DNA of 64,000 bases from Amoebophrya sp. A120 (lineage: Eukaryota > Sar > Dinophyceae > Syndiniales > Amoebophryaceae): contig CAJINV010000004.1 in the NCBI GenBank assembly GCA_905178155.1, positions 9,834,625 through 9,898,624 on the forward strand, in the 5' to 3' direction. Below the pieces are notes generated by a model. The model saw nothing but the letters and a program-made list of their open reading frames with translations. It had not been told where the DNA came from and did no database searches. How positions within the stretch are numbered: the stretch's first letter is position 1; each line of letters opens with the position of its first letter. Below, one piece after another: positions 20,011 through 33,400 of the stretch. The position numbers were made by a program, and so were the translations under genes.

Positions 20011-23000
20011 ATGATGAACGAGCCATCTTTAATAACGGTTAACCGTCAGCAGGACGACGACGACGACCAGCCTGCTTCGTTCTGTGCGACCAGCCGAAGT
20101 AGCGCCGGCGGCGCGTGGAGCAGTTGCAGTGCAAGCGAGGAGCGGCCGTCGAATGCGTCCGAATACTTCTACGTGGGAGGTGGCAGTCCTCCAGGAGATT
20201 GCCTGCTCAGTTGTAGTACTGAGAAAAGCAGCCCGAGCCCGAGCCCCGGTGAAGCAGAAGGTCATGCCCTGCTGGGAGATCCTGATGTCTCCAGTCCGGG
20301 ACTGTCAGCATACGTAGTCACGGGCGATGGGGTGCTGGAGTTCTCTCCGGTGGCGTCATCTAGATCCAGCAGTGAACTACACGATGTCGTGTATCCGCAC
20401 CTCGAGAACGTGGCAGGCGTTCGGCAGGGGAAAGGAGAGACTTTGCCGTTGAAAAGTTCCACCGAGATAAAAAAGACGGTGAACGGGAAAGAAAATGTGG
20501 ATACGGAGGAGCCTGTGTGTGAAGAACGAGGCCCACGGCTGGAAGGAGATGAAGAGCGGGTACAAGAGCACTCGCAGTCCTCTGCATCTCCGGAGCCGAC
20601 TCATCCTTTTCTGTTCATGGGCTCATCTGGGGAGCAGGCGGCTGACCCAAAACAGGCAGCAGCGGTCGTGGGCGCAGATGATACTAAGCAGGGAAGGAAA
20701 AAAGGAATTGCTGTTGCTGCCGCTACGAACAAGAAGGGCGCTGCCTCTTCTAAGGGAGGTAACAAGAGTACTACTACCAAAACCAAAGGCAAGGCAGCAC
20801 CACCCCCAGTTCTTCCGGAACAAGCTAAAGCAGCTCCCATTCTTGCGCAGCCGGCGGCAGCGGAGGTTGCGGTGAAAACTGAGCCTACTGGTGCAAAAGA
20901 ACACCCTGAAGTTGTGCCCGGCTCCAAGGCAAGCACGGTCGGAGGTGTAGAAGAAGTCGACGCGCAAACAGCTACTAAAGCGTCGCCCACCGCCGGGTCT
21001 GCTTCGGCTTCCGCTTCTGGTGCCATCAAAGCAGGAGCGTCTGCTGTAACCTCAAGTGCGTCATCTGTCCTTGCCCCTGGTGGTGCGCCAGTCAAGAGCT
21101 ACAGAAGTGGGACGACTTCTACTGTCGTGAGCAATAAATCGAAGCCACCGTCACTGCCCGCCTCTCCCCGAGGAGAACCACCAGCTGCGGCGAAAAAGCC
21201 CAAGCCGCCGTCACTGCCCTCCTCGCCCCGGGAGGGAGGTACAGCTACAGGTACTGCTGCTGTCGCAAAAAAGACTAAGCCGCCCTCTGTGCCGTCTTCT
21301 CCCCGGCCCGGAGGAGGTACAACAGGAGCAAGTCGTGCAAAAGCAAACGCCACACAGCAGCAGCAGCAGCAATCTAAGTCTTTCGGTACAGTGAAATCCG
21401 CCGCGCGTGCCGGGACGACAAATTTCTCGGCAGTGGAACACGATGCGAAGAGTTACAAAGATAAGAATCAGGAACTACAAGACCCACGACCGGCATTGAC
21501 ACGAAAGTCCGCGATCAGCACTCGCAGAGGAACTACAACATCCAATGGAACACGGCCAAGCAGGCGGTCAACTACTAGCTTTTTGCCGGAAGCACCGAAA
21601 GCCTTTTCTTTGAACGCCCAATCAACTGGACGGCAGCCTGGTGACGAAGAAGATGAACGCGGTGTGCCTTCCATGGCCTATTGGCTCGGGGGAATCTTTG
21701 GGTCGGCTTCATCTGGAAATGATAATGAAACAGGACGACCAGCAGCAGGAACTACTGGTGCCGCTGCTGAGACGAGGAGCGTCGCAACAACTGCCCCGAT
21801 GAATAAAGGCTCTCGTCGTGGTGAGAAGCAAAATCAAGATGAACCTGCTTCATCTGTCGTAGAAGGCGGAGCCAGCACTTCATCTGGCTTCTTTCTCACC
21901 AACTTCAGTCTTCCTGTGACCGCACCCTGGATGTTGAGCAACCCTGGGTCGTCGGAGGCTGATGTGGGGGCGTCAACGGCCGTCGTGGCTCGTCCCGCAT
22001 CTACTTCCACGGCAGAAGCGAGTCCGAATATAACGCAGCCGAAAATTGAATCGCCAACGCCACTCTATAAGAACGACGCCGCTCTAGTATTTTCTTCGGC
22101 GGATGTTGCTGGAGCTGGAGACACTTCTAGTAACCTCGCTACCACCTCCGAGACTATACAAGCTGCAGGGACCACTACTCAGCAGGATGTTGTCGGCCAC
22201 CTGTCGAGAATGATGTCGTTCCTCGGTGAGCATGCTGATCGCGTGTCGAAGCATGTTCTTGGTGTCGGGATGATCACGCCAGATGAAGTTGCTGCTGCTA
22301 CTAGTACAACTAGTAAAATAAACCGTGTCGGTGCTAATATGAACAGCGGTGATCAAGAGGTTTCCATGTTGTCTGGTGGAGGTGGAGTTGAACCACGAGT
22401 AGATGAGATAAATCACGGCGATTTTTATGCCAATGGCAATGTTGCGAATAATTATCCGAATGACCATGACGGCAAAGCCAAAGACGAGCATTGGACCACA
22501 TCAGTGAAGAAATTTTTCACCGCACCGCCGTCTTTTTTGAAGCAGGACCCAGCGAGTTATCAGTACGATCAGTCGTATCAGCACGACTACTTCTACCCCG
22601 GACGAGCAGCTGCACCAGTCCCACCACCACCCGCGCCTGTTACATCAACTTCTTCTCCTTCTTCTTCCAAGCCCCGTCGAACTAGCCCCGAAGAAAAGCA
22701 AGCGAAAAAGGAGAAAAAACAGGAGAATAAACGGAAAGCAAAACTGGCGAGAAAAGAGGCAGAGCAGGACCGGATAAAAGCGGTTAAAGAAACCTACGAG
22801 CAGCAGAAGGAGCTTTTGCAAGCGGCGATCAAGCAAAGAAGGGACGAACTAGAACAACGACTGAAAAAACAGATCCAGCAGAAGGAAAAAACGGAAAGAA
22901 CTGCGAAAAACGGCATGGACGCTGCATTGCTTTTATGCAATGTTTACAAACGTCTCGTACACGACGTACAAGACGCGTCACAGATTTCGCCAACTTACAA

Positions 23001-26000
23001 TGTAACACATGTCAACATGCTGACTAGGATCGCAGGCAAGGTTTGTCATGCAGCAACCGCATTTGTACGTGAACGTGTACGGGAATAAATTTGCTGTTGT
23101 GTTGTATACCTGTTATCGAGAAACCATTTGGACGAGGCCATTTTCCGCACTCGGACGCAGTTGGACGAGGCAAACTGGAAAACGAGGGAGCTGCTCGACC
23201 GTGGGCTGTCGCAAAACCGCCAATTCTTTGACGAGGCAGTGGTGCATGCGAGGGTGCTGCTCGATACGGCCATTGCCGGCACAGTTTATTCGACAACATC
23301 TTCGCCTGATCTTGATGGTGGAGATGAAAACAAGAAAGACATCAACTCCTACGGTGCGGGGTCCGGCGCTCCTGTAGCAGATCTCGCAAAGTTCAAGAAA
23401 GACGTGAACACGTTTAAAGAAACAGACAATGCCGCTAGCACCTTAGAAAACTACGACGACATTGCGGCTTTACTGCAACAGGCAGTGTCGGCGGTGCAGG
23501 TGCCTTTTGGTGAGCAAGCAACGCGTGTAGCTGTTGCTGGAGAGATGTCATCTTCCTCCTCGTCGAGTGATAGCGACGCCGGTCGTGGTCCTGGATATTA
23601 CCATGATTACCACCACCACTACGCCGCCGATTCGTCTGCATTGGGGCACTATGGTTTCCACTCGGACCAACCGAATTATGCGCAGATCATACATCAGGGT
23701 TCGTACTATGCAGCTGCTGCTGGTGCTGCCCATGGCTATGGCTCTCAGCCTCAGGAGTACCAAATACACGGCTCTGAAGAAAACCGAGAGTACCAAACAC
23801 GTCGGCTGCGCGGTAGTGCTGCGGAAATAGAAGAAGCGTCGTCGCCGTTAGAGGATTCAGCAGCATCAGAGTTGGACAACAAGGGCGATGCTGCTACCGT
23901 TCCCGTGATGATTTCCAAGGTTAGTGCGAGTGGGGAAGAGGTCGTACTATCCTCGCGGAATAAAGCTGCACTCGCTGCTGCTACAGAAGGACAAGATAAA
24001 AGCGTGAGCAGCTCATCGCGGCAGGCAGCCAACACCACCACGACCTCGGCACTAAAAGAGGCAACGGAAGGACGAAGTAGTTCCGGCACCGATGTGGTCG
24101 ACATCAAAGAACCCCCATCAAACATGACGGCGGCAAAGCCGAAGGATGGAGAAAAGAAACTGGATCAAGAAGAACCCTCGTTGAAGGGTGACAAAGAAGA
24201 GATGGCGAAAGCAAAGCCAGAGGTGGAGCCCCCGCAGTCTACTTCCTCCACCAAACCGAGGCAAGAGCTGGCCGCGAACTCGAATTATGTTGTCACCAAA
24301 CAAGCCACGACCTCAAACGTCGACCCTCCACCCCTCCCCCCATTCCTGATTTCACACCTAGCCGGTGTGAGCAAACTGCCGCTCGGGAAGTGGGGTTTCG
24401 CGGGTTGGTACCAAAGTTCCATCGACTCTAATCTTTTGTATGAATTGCAAAAGTATCGGACTCGTATTGCAATCATGCATTTACAAACTTTACTCCGAAG
24501 CTCAATCCGCATGTACAAATTTTATTTCTCATGCCGAGGAAATTTGCAATGCATTTATACGAGTACGTCGATACTTTATTTGCAATGCATATCTTGAACG
24601 ACACAACAATTTCACCGAAAGATAAGCTCGAGCAGCTTTTCGGTATCAGACTCGCGTGGGACAGGTCGCAGTTTCCGAAAGTCCCAGTGACGAAAGTTGC
24701 AGAAAATTCCTGCGCAGCGAAGAACGGGATCGTAAGTGGCGACTTTCTAGTCGCGTTTTCGGGCGAGAAAATAGGCAACGTGAAAAGTCTTCCCGGATTC
24801 ACCGAAGCAGCGCCAGAGTTGGCGATTGTCGAGAAAGTGCAACGGGCGGAGGCGAGGCTGAAAAAGTCCGGAAATTACGGGAAAGAAAACCTGTGTGGAT
24901 TCATTTTCCTGCGAAAGAAATATGCGGATCAGTATTTGCAGCTGGGGATGACCATACCGACTACAACATCTGGAGGCGAAAACGAAAAATTTCTCGCCGA
25001 GAAAACTCTGGGCTTCGACGTGATCAGTTACAAATCGAATTCGCTGGAGATGGAGATCCTGCAAGTGGGAAAAATCTCAACAACCGATGCAACTTCGTTC
25101 GCAGTCCAGAACAAACTGCAGGAAAAGGACATTCTGGTCTTTCTCGGCGAGGCGAAACCGTTGTTGAGTGGCGCGGTGGACAGAGAAGGATTTTCGAAGG
25201 CGGTGACATCAGGAGAGCAGGTACAAATATCAAATGCTTCGAGCGAAAGTCCTGCAAGAACTCCGACGGTCGAGCTTCTCATCCGCCGCTGCACCCCGGA
25301 AGGCTGGCCCAAAGCTCAAATTCTCGAGGAAACCAAACGGCTCAACGGAAGTAGCGTTGTAGTTGGACGTGGTGATGGTGAATTGACCGGAGTTCTTTCC
25401 ACAACAGTGAAATCCACGCCACCTCCGACTGAAGAAGGTATGGTAAGTAGTACAAACCGAGGAAGTGGTGCGACATCAAGCGAAGGTGCGAACAAGCAAG
25501 CGAAACCTATTCCCCCAACATCCAAGACGAATACAACATCAGGCCCGCAGTGGTTGATTTCTGTGCTCGCGGGCATTCCGAAGCTGCCGCTTGCGAAGTG
25601 GGGTTTCGCCGGTTGGTACCAGAGCTCCATCGACGAAGCAGTTTTGAACGACTATGGAAGTGTCAGGATCGAAATAATCGACAAAGTTGAAATGATTTGC
25701 CATGCATAAAATGGATGCCAGTTGGTGCCTAGTTTTCAAGTGGCGCATGACAAATCTGGGAAGAGTCGAAATCTTGTCTGTAATGCTCTTTGGGTAAGGA
25801 AGACGCCTTTTGTCATGCTACATTTTTAGCAGCTCTATTGCTACCCCTCAACAGGCTTACAATCTGCCTCCCTTCCCTACTCTGCAAGACAGGCACTTTG
25901 TGGGTTGCATTTTATGCATCACAAACTATTTCAACTTTGACGATTTCAATCCGGGCACCCCCATAACGACGCGAAAAAAGCTGCGCGTGAGAAAGTCGAA

Positions 26001-26890
26001 GCCCTGTTCGGGTTCACTTTAGCCTGGGAAAAATTTCTACCATGTGCAAAAGTATCGTACTCGTACTAATTGCAAATATGCATGACAAATGTTTTTCTCA
26101 AGGTAAAACAGCATTACAAATTGCATTTGTCTTGCTGAGCTAATTTGCCATGCAATTTATACTAGTACGATGCTTTTGCAATTCATATTTTCCGAAGGTA
26201 GTTGTGAAAACCGTGAACCAGGCAGAGACGTCCCGAGCCAAGAAAAATGGGGTGGTCGCGGGGGATTTTCTGGTAAACTTTTCCGGGGAGAAGATCAGCA
26301 ACGTGAAGCTGACTCTGGAGAAATACAGAAACGCGAAAAGTCCGGAAGAAGCGATCGTGCAAAAGGTGCAGAGGGCATTGGAACGATTGAAAAGATCGGG
26401 AAATTACGGCAAGGAAAATCTGACCGGATTTGTGTTTCTAAGGAAAAAGTACGCGAGTCAGTACCTGCAACTTCGGGTAAAAGTACCAAACGAAGTTGTA
26501 GGCGAAGATGAGTCAACAGCTGCTGGAAGTAGAACAGCGGAAAGAAGTCTCGGGTTTCAAGTGGTGTCCTACAAGTCAAACTCTCTCGAGATGGAGATTT
26601 TGCAGGTCGGCAAAGTGCTGGACCGCGATGCTGGTAAGCCAGACTCCTTTGCGGTGAGCAACAAGCTGCAGCAAAAAGACGTTTTGGTTTGTTTTAACGA
26701 AAAATCGCTGCTGAGCGGGGCCGTGGACAAAGATGCGTTCTGGGAACTGGTTTCGGACGAGAGCAAAAATCCTTCCGAAGCGATGAACACAGCACCGAAC
26801 AACGAGATTTTGCTCCGACGATGTTTGCCAGAAGGCTGGCCGCAGGACCAAATTGATGCGGAAACGGAGCGGCTAAGGGTGCAGATGTGA
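20011..26890 (+). CDS. Large disordered protein with two tandem PDZ-like modules
   Basis: Exons are 20011-22933, 23114-24438, 24597-25652, 25971-26037 and 26193-26890 (2,022 codons plus stop). The start is uncertain. ATG-ATG at 20011 is the first in-frame ATG, but the frame is open back to about 19828, so an upstream exon is possible. Residues 1 to about 950 are Ser/Ala/Thr/Pro-rich with three repeats of the form KPPSLP.SPR. A Lys/Glu coiled coil follows (EEKQAKKEKKQENKRKAKLARKEAEQ). From about residue 1390 there are two copies of a module of roughly 300 residues: a conserved LAG..KLPL.KWGFAGWYQSSID motif, then two PDZ-like segments (GDFLV.FSGEKI and EMEILQVGK...KD.LV.F) and an ending LLIRRC or LLRRC, then .PEGWP. 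No enzyme motif was seen. A scaffold role is inference from the PDZ-like folds. Confidence 0.7.
22934..23108. mobile_element. IE-G introner, inverted and diverged
   Basis: It begins TATGCAATGTTTACAAACG and ends with a degenerate complement of the IE-G left end (GTGTACGGGAATAAATTTGC ... TTGTATA), so it lies opposite to the copies at 29319 and 63317. The flanking pentamers GCTTT and CCTGT share two of five bases. Removal keeps the frame. It is 175 nt long. Confidence 0.65.
24439..24591. mobile_element. IE-A introner (forward form)
   Basis: The flanking pentamers are TTTTG and TCTTG (one mismatch). It begins TATGAATTGCAAAAGTATCG and ends TTATTTGCAATGCATA. It is 153 nt long. It sits just after SSIDSNLL in the first PDZ-like module. 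Confidence 0.88.
25653..25965. mobile_element. IE-H introner
   Basis: The direct repeat ACGAC lies at 25648-25652 and 25966-25970. It begins TATGGAAGTGTCAGGATCGA and ends ATCCGGGCACCCCCATA. It is 313 nt long. It sits just after SSIDEAVLND in the second module, almost the same place as the IE-A in the first module. Confidence 0.9.
26038..26187. mobile_element. IE-A introner (forward form)
   Basis: It begins TACCATGTGCAAAAGTATCG and ends CTTTTGCAATTCATA. The flanking pentamers are ATTTC and TTTTC. It is 150 nt long. The joint reads LAWEKFPKVVVKTV, parallel to LAWDRSQFPKVPVTKV in module 1, which has no intron here. Confidence 0.88.
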
Positions 26891-27493
26891 TTTGTTTCCT
26901 CGGTGGAATAATTAAAGAAAAACACGACGAAGTAGTTGGGAGACAATTCGACGAAGCAATTGACCACAGGAGAGGTCCTCATGTCCTGTCGTTGTGCCAT
27001 TGTTGACCTGTGTGGGCAAATCACCTGTTGATGCCGCATTTTCCTTCCATGAAATCTTCGCTTTATGGCAAGGAACGACATGCCATAGCTGTTCTTGTTG
27101 CCCATGCGGCGGGCAGCTCTCATTAGGCTCATCGTACGAAAAAGAAATTCGTCTCGACAGAAGAGAGAGGTTGAGTCGTAGCGAGACAGGGAGTATGATC
27201 GATAGTCTGCAAGAATAGAAGTACTAGAGCTATTGAATGAGTTGGAGAGCGCAGTTGTTCGTAGCAATTGCAAAAATGTAGAGTTTTGTCATTTCCTTTT
27301 CCTAGCGGTTTCGTTTCTGATGTTGTAAAGACCTCAAAAATAGGCTGAGTCAGCATTTATTGCTTTGTCCCGGATGAAATAAAGGATTTGGTTTAGGTTT
27401 TCGGGTTCTTTAAGTGTAATTCATCTTGCGTCTCCGTCTGTCTCCTGTGCACTTGTTTTATACTTACTTATTTTTTCCACGAAATTTCGCAGT
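26891..27493. other. Intergenic region
   Basis: No introner copy, RNA gene or repeat was seen. An open minus-strand frame extends over the end of the upstream gene but has no recognisable content. Confidence 0.6.
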
Positions 27494-30400
27494 ATGTCAC
27501 TGCTGATCTACCGTGCTTCCGGGGACGTCGTCCGTGTCCCCGTGCCTCCCCCGACGGTGACCGAAAGCCAACCTGGAGCGACAAGCACAACTTCTGCAAC
27601 CGGAACAACGACCGGACCGTCGTCTTCCTCGTCAACTCAAGGTGCGAATGGAGCTGCTGCCCCTACTGCCTCCGGCGCCACGACGTCAGCGAAAGCTGCA
27701 TTGCAAGAAACTAGGGGCTCCTCCTCTAGCAGTAGTTCCTGGATGGCACCAGGAGAACGAGCAGGTGTACTAGCGCATGAAGGGCAACAAGCGGAGCTCT
27801 TGGACGGACGACGAGCTCTGCAAGCGACGGGCACACAAGGTGGAGGGATGAACTTTAACACCGGTGTAATAGCATCGTCGATGGAAGTGAGCTCCTCAAG
27901 CTCTTCTTCGAGCAGCAGTAATATGGCCGCTGTAAGGAGCCCAAGCACAACTGGTGACGCGGCAAAAGCGCAACTCGCTTCACCATCTTCGCTCCTCCCA
28001 TTGACGATGGAAGAAAAATCGGGAGACACCAGGACTTCTTCGAGAAAAGCGGCGAATAAAAGTCGAAGCAACAAGCTTGCCATCTCTAAACCGCCCAGTC
28101 CGACCGGGGGAGCAGCCGCAGCGACAGCCACTTGTAGCTCCAGTCCTTCTCCCTCGTCCGCGACGCGCCGCCCTTTATCGCGCACTTTGCTGCAAAAAAC
28201 CCGGAAAGCATTCGCGGAGAACTGGCGGCGGAAGCGAAAAGCCTCCCCAAACAAGAAGGCGTACGCGTCGTCCGAACGGGAAACAAAATCCGAGGACGAC
28301 GAGCACGTGGAAACGGATCCGGGTGGCTTCGTCTCCGATAATCTCGTGGACTACAGCAACGCAGCGTGTAGCCCAACGGAGGATGGCAGTAAGATGATAA
28401 ACGAACTGGAATTCCGGTACAACGTATCAAGAGAAAAACCCATCCCCATCCAATTTGTCATGCAAAACACGTATAAAGTCCTTTGTTTGTCATGCAAAAA
28501 ATGGATGTGGATGGGTTTTTTCCTCTGGATAGAACGCGCGCCTCTACGACAACCCGCTGAACGTGGTTGGGATCTCCCAGGTATCAAATGCAAATATGTC
28601 TGGGTCTGGAAGGTCGGAACTTGTGATGCTGTGTTTGGATTCTAAAAAGATTTGTATTGCATGACCAGCAAGAGCCGTCCTGTTTGTGCTACGGGGGGAG
28701 GGCATTTGTCATGCGGAATAGGCATCAGGAAGCCTTCTAAAAATCTGTGATGCTAGGTCATGCATTACAGGCATCGTGGTTCATGCAAAACATGCATGAC
28801 AAGCCTTGCACTCTTCCAGACCCAGACATTTTTGCAATCCATACTAGGAACGGCTAAACGAAATCACATTTTTGCAGCCGATGGCGCGGGCGGGGGTCGT
28901 GGGTGCTGCTGGGGCTGGTTTTGCAAGTAGTGCTAGTGGTACTACTGCTGCTGAAAGAAATAACGGCAAAAATAGGCCCGTCATCAGCACGCCGAGTCCC
29001 CGAACATCATCTTCTCCCGCGAAGCAGCAGAATAAGCCGCTCGTACGCGCGGGCAGCGGCAGTTCCTCCTCTTCCTCATCTGGTGATAACATGCAGATGA
29101 ATCGAGGACAAGAGGACGGCGCTGCAGCTCCAGGAGACTCGACACTACATTCCGGGCCGCCTTTCCAACACCAGCATCTTCCCGGAGATTCTTTTCTCAA
29201 CGCGCCGGCCCACGAGGAAGCGTTCACCCCCTCCGAAGTGAGCAAATCCGAGGACATTTTCCCGACGTACAGTGATGAATCCGAATTCGGGGCCGACCCG
29301 TTGCCCGTGCACGACACCTATCCACAGTAAATTTCCCGTACACGTGCAAATGCGGTTTCTGCATGACAAAACTTTTACTCAATCCTATTCAGCATGACAA
29401 GTGGCATCCTCCGAGTTGGTGACATTTGTGATGCATTTTGCGCATGTACAGGAAATTTGTATTGCATAACGCCTGCTTCCTCACGGTGAAGGAAGCCCGC
29501 TTGCTGGTCGCGCAGCACCTGTCCAAGACGGACCGGAAGGTGCCCGTGAACCTCTGCTACTTCGTGGACATCGACAAGGCAGAGGGGCACATCATGCGCG
29601 ACGACGAGTTTATGCGTGATTACAACTTCACGGCGTTATTGGTGATTCAGACGAAAGACTACCTCCAAGACGGGAAATATGAATCCCTCAGCAACGCCTT
29701 GCTCCACGAGGAGGATTTGGACACGTGTTACGAGATATGCATTGCAAATATGTCTGGGTCTGGAAAAATGCCAGGTTTGTCATGCTCTGCTAGCATGACT
29801 GTCAAGTCTGTCACGCAAGGTACCCAAAAGCGCCACTTTTGTGTCATGCAAAAACCCAGTTTCTCATGCAGAATAGACAACACCTAGCGATTCAAAAACC
29901 TGTCATGCTGAGCCGTCATTTCTGGCGTTCTCTTGATTCGCCAACCAGCATCACAAGTTTCCAGACCCAGACACTTTTGCATTTGATACGAGATCGTGTA
30001 CCAGATGGCCGACGAGGAGCTGAATCAGTACACGACGTTTGATATGCACTGCAAAAGTATCGTACTCGTACAGTAATTGCAGATGCAGTCATGCATTACA
30101 AATCTCGTTCCCAAGGCAAATCAGCATGACAAATAATTCCATTTCTCATGCTGAGCGAATTTGTATTGCAATTAAGTACTACTAGCGCGATATTACTGTT
30201 GCAATTCATATTTGACAAAGACGTCCAAACCCACCTGCTCTACGACGTCACCCGGAATACAAAAACGCCTCTAGCGAAGACCTACCAGGCCCTCGCCATC
30301 GTGGATTCCGGCCGATTCAAGTTCCCACCTTGCGACAAGACGCACGGGAGAGACGTATGAATTGCAAAAGTGTCGTACTCGTAGTACTAAGCGTAAAATT

Positions 30401-33400
30401 ATCCTCGCACCAGTCATGCATGACAGATCTATGGTCAACAGCCACAGCCTCATCTGCGGGCAACCAGCATTACAGATTGCATTGTTTCTCTCGGCAAAAT
30501 TTGAATGTGTACTGCCATTGCATTTCCTTTTCGTTTTCCACTAGAGGTACGATGCTTTCCTAAAAATGCATAAGACGGATACTACGACAACATTTTGGTC
30601 GCGATCATCCGAGTGCTCGGTTGGAACCAGAACCTGACGCACGCGAACGGGGTCAGTGATAGACTGGTGAAGATCTGCTCGCTGATATTGAACTCGCCCT
30701 ACACAAACAAGCGGGATTTGCTGGTAAACAAGCTCTCCGACGTGAACGAAACGGCTTTGATGCTGGCGGTGAGATGTAAAAATTTCGAGCTGTTTAAAAT
30801 CATCCTTGAGTACGCGTTGCAGGAGGACTGCGCGAAGGAATTGATGCAAATTAGGGAGAACATCGGGGGCAAGGAAACCGCGTTTCTCTTCGCGGCCCGG
30901 GAGGGCTGTCCGAAGATCTTCGAGTACATGATCGAGTATGGCGTTCTCAAACGTTACATTCTCAAGTGTTACATGAATTTGTGATGCAAGAATGCGAAAA
31001 GCGAAAGGGGGGAGGTTGCGCCTCTAGCATTACAAACTCCGCACAGATGTAGGCGCTGTTTAGCCCTAGGCAAATTTGTCATGCGAAGCAGCTTGATCGC
31101 GTCGATGATGATGGTGTTTTTGCATGACAAACTCATGCAACACCAGTTGAAAGTGTACTGTTTGAGAACTCTATATTGAGCAGCGGGAGGTTCTGTCGAT
31201 CGACATCAACCAGAAATCGGAATACGGGCTGAACGCGTTTCTGTTATGCAGTGCAAAAGTATCGTACTCGTATAAATGCATTACAAATTTCCTCAGCATG
31301 AAAAATAACTTTTGTGATGCTGATTTACCTTAAGAAAAAGATTTGTAATGCATGACTGCAGTTACTACGAGTGCGATACTTTTGCACAGCATATCTGTTC
31401 GCGGCGAGCAATAACCAGGTGGAGATCTGCCGGATGTTGATGCAGGATGTGGACGGGTTTGCGGGGGTGAATGAACAGTGTATATCAAATGCAAAAATGT
31501 CTGGGTCTGGAAGAGTGCAAGTTTGTCATGCTTGTCTGGTATGACTCGAGAATCTGTGTTGCATAGGCACGAAAAGGTCCTCTTACCTGTCGTGCAAAAA
31601 CGCAGTTTGCCATGCGGAATACGTAAGACATGGCAGCCAGAAAATTTGTCATGCACAGCTGCGTATCGTGGTGTGTATACCATTCACTTTTAGCATTACA
31701 AGTTTCCTGACCCAGACATATTTGCAATCCATAGTGCAGAGACGGCTGCAACGCCTTCCTCTACGCCTGCAGTCACTACGGTAGCATCCAGATGTATGGA
31801 TCTGTCAGAATTGAAATCGTCAAAGTTGAAATAATTTGTGATGCGTAAAACGGATACCAGTTGGCGCCTAGTTTTCAAGTGGCGCATGACAAATTTTCCT
31901 GGCCTCTAGAGCAAGTCTGTCATGCTGTTTCGGGCAAAAGGGCTCCTCTCTGTCATGCTAATCAGCAATCCAATTCTGGACCCTTGTCAGTACTACAATC
32001 TGCCTCCCTTGCGTGCTCTGCAATAGAGACAATCTCTGAGTTGCATTTTATGCATGACAAATCATTTCAACTTTGACGATTTCAATCCTGACACTCCCAT
32101 AAGATGGTGCGTCTGTTGCTCGAGGGCAAAATTCGGATTCCGGTGCGGGCGGAGGGGGAAGAAGCAGACGGTCATCAAGACGGAGCTGCAAGAAATCTTC
32201 AAGGCGGACCAGTACTTCTCGATCACGCAGCGCATTTCGTCCCGAACACCCGGGCCGCGAACCTCCAGGCCGGACCGGGGATCATGAATGTCGGCGGTCT
32301 TGGTGCGGAAAACATGAATCCCGGGCTGTTGCAGATCGAGCACCAGGTATTGGAGCACATCGAGGGTGGGCGGACGCGAGTGGCAGGCCAGGCCGGGATA
32401 GTAGATGAGCCGGGTTTATTTTTGAGGGGACCGCCGTTGCAGCAGCTCCACGGGGAAGAGGAAGGGATAGCGGACGACGAGCCGAACGACGAACTAGTAC
32501 AAGGCGAACAGGGTGCAGTTCCGGAGCGAGATGTTGAAGCCGAAGATGCAGATGGCGTTGATGATCAGACAATAAACGCGAACAACATCGACGAGGCACA
32601 GGATAGCCCAAAGGAAGCGAAGAGTGAGGTAAAGGGCCAGGCAGCTGCTTCCAACAAAATGAAATCATCCCCATCCAGCTCTTCGAGCAAGAGACCAGTG
32701 GAGGCTCCTTCCGAGCTCGGCCCTGGCACCGCGACCACTAGTAGTGGTGCAGCAGCAGCTGCAGCTGCTTCTTCACTGCGAAGGCTCCCCGAGGACATGA
32801 CGCCACCACCACATCACACGAGTAAACAGTCCATCACGCATTCTTTCAGCGAGTACGAGTACTCGCCCGAGGCCCCTTCAGACGGCTTTTTCGACGACGA
32901 TGATGACCTCGACGACCGCGACCACTTTTTCCGCCGCGCCGGCCCGCAGATACCACGCCGGGACATGGAGCAGCAGCGCCAGGAAGCCCTGCGGATGATC
33001 AATCAGAGGCGAATTTTCGAGGAACTCGCCGCGCAGATTGACCAGGAGGCAGGACCACGCGAAGGTCCAGATTATGCACAAAATTACGCGGGCGAAGATC
33101 GAGGAGTTGAGGAAGGAACCACCGGCGGAAATCTAAATCAACGGGGCTCTACTACTCTATCGAGCGTGACGAGGGGCACGAGCGAAGAAGAGGGGGCTGG
33201 CACTGCAGCGAGCGTGGCGGGGACAACGACGGGAACTGTGGATTCAACGGCAGGTGTAGAAGTTGCTGCACCTGCTGTTCTTTCGGCAGAACACGACCTG
33301 CACGACGGCGTCGGACATGCATCCTCTAGCAGCTCCAGTGCCGCCTCGTCTTCCGCTACGCCGACCGGCCAGCGCTTCTGTTCCACCACGCCAGCAGCCG

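Noticed and set aside
19824-20042. ATG at 19824 as the start of the PDZ-like gene
   Set aside because: Its frame stops near 20042 and differs from the long frame; no intron was found that would join them.
27637-28254. 205-codon minus-strand frame
   Set aside because: Antisense to the Ser-rich first exon of the ankyrin gene; no motif.
32054-32287. Alternative frame after the IE-H (KFGFRCGRRGKKQTVIKTELQEIFKADQYF)
   Set aside because: It looks protein-like, but the repeat rule leads into the other frame, which continues the ankyrin motif (SIQMVRLLLE) and stays open for 1.9 kb.
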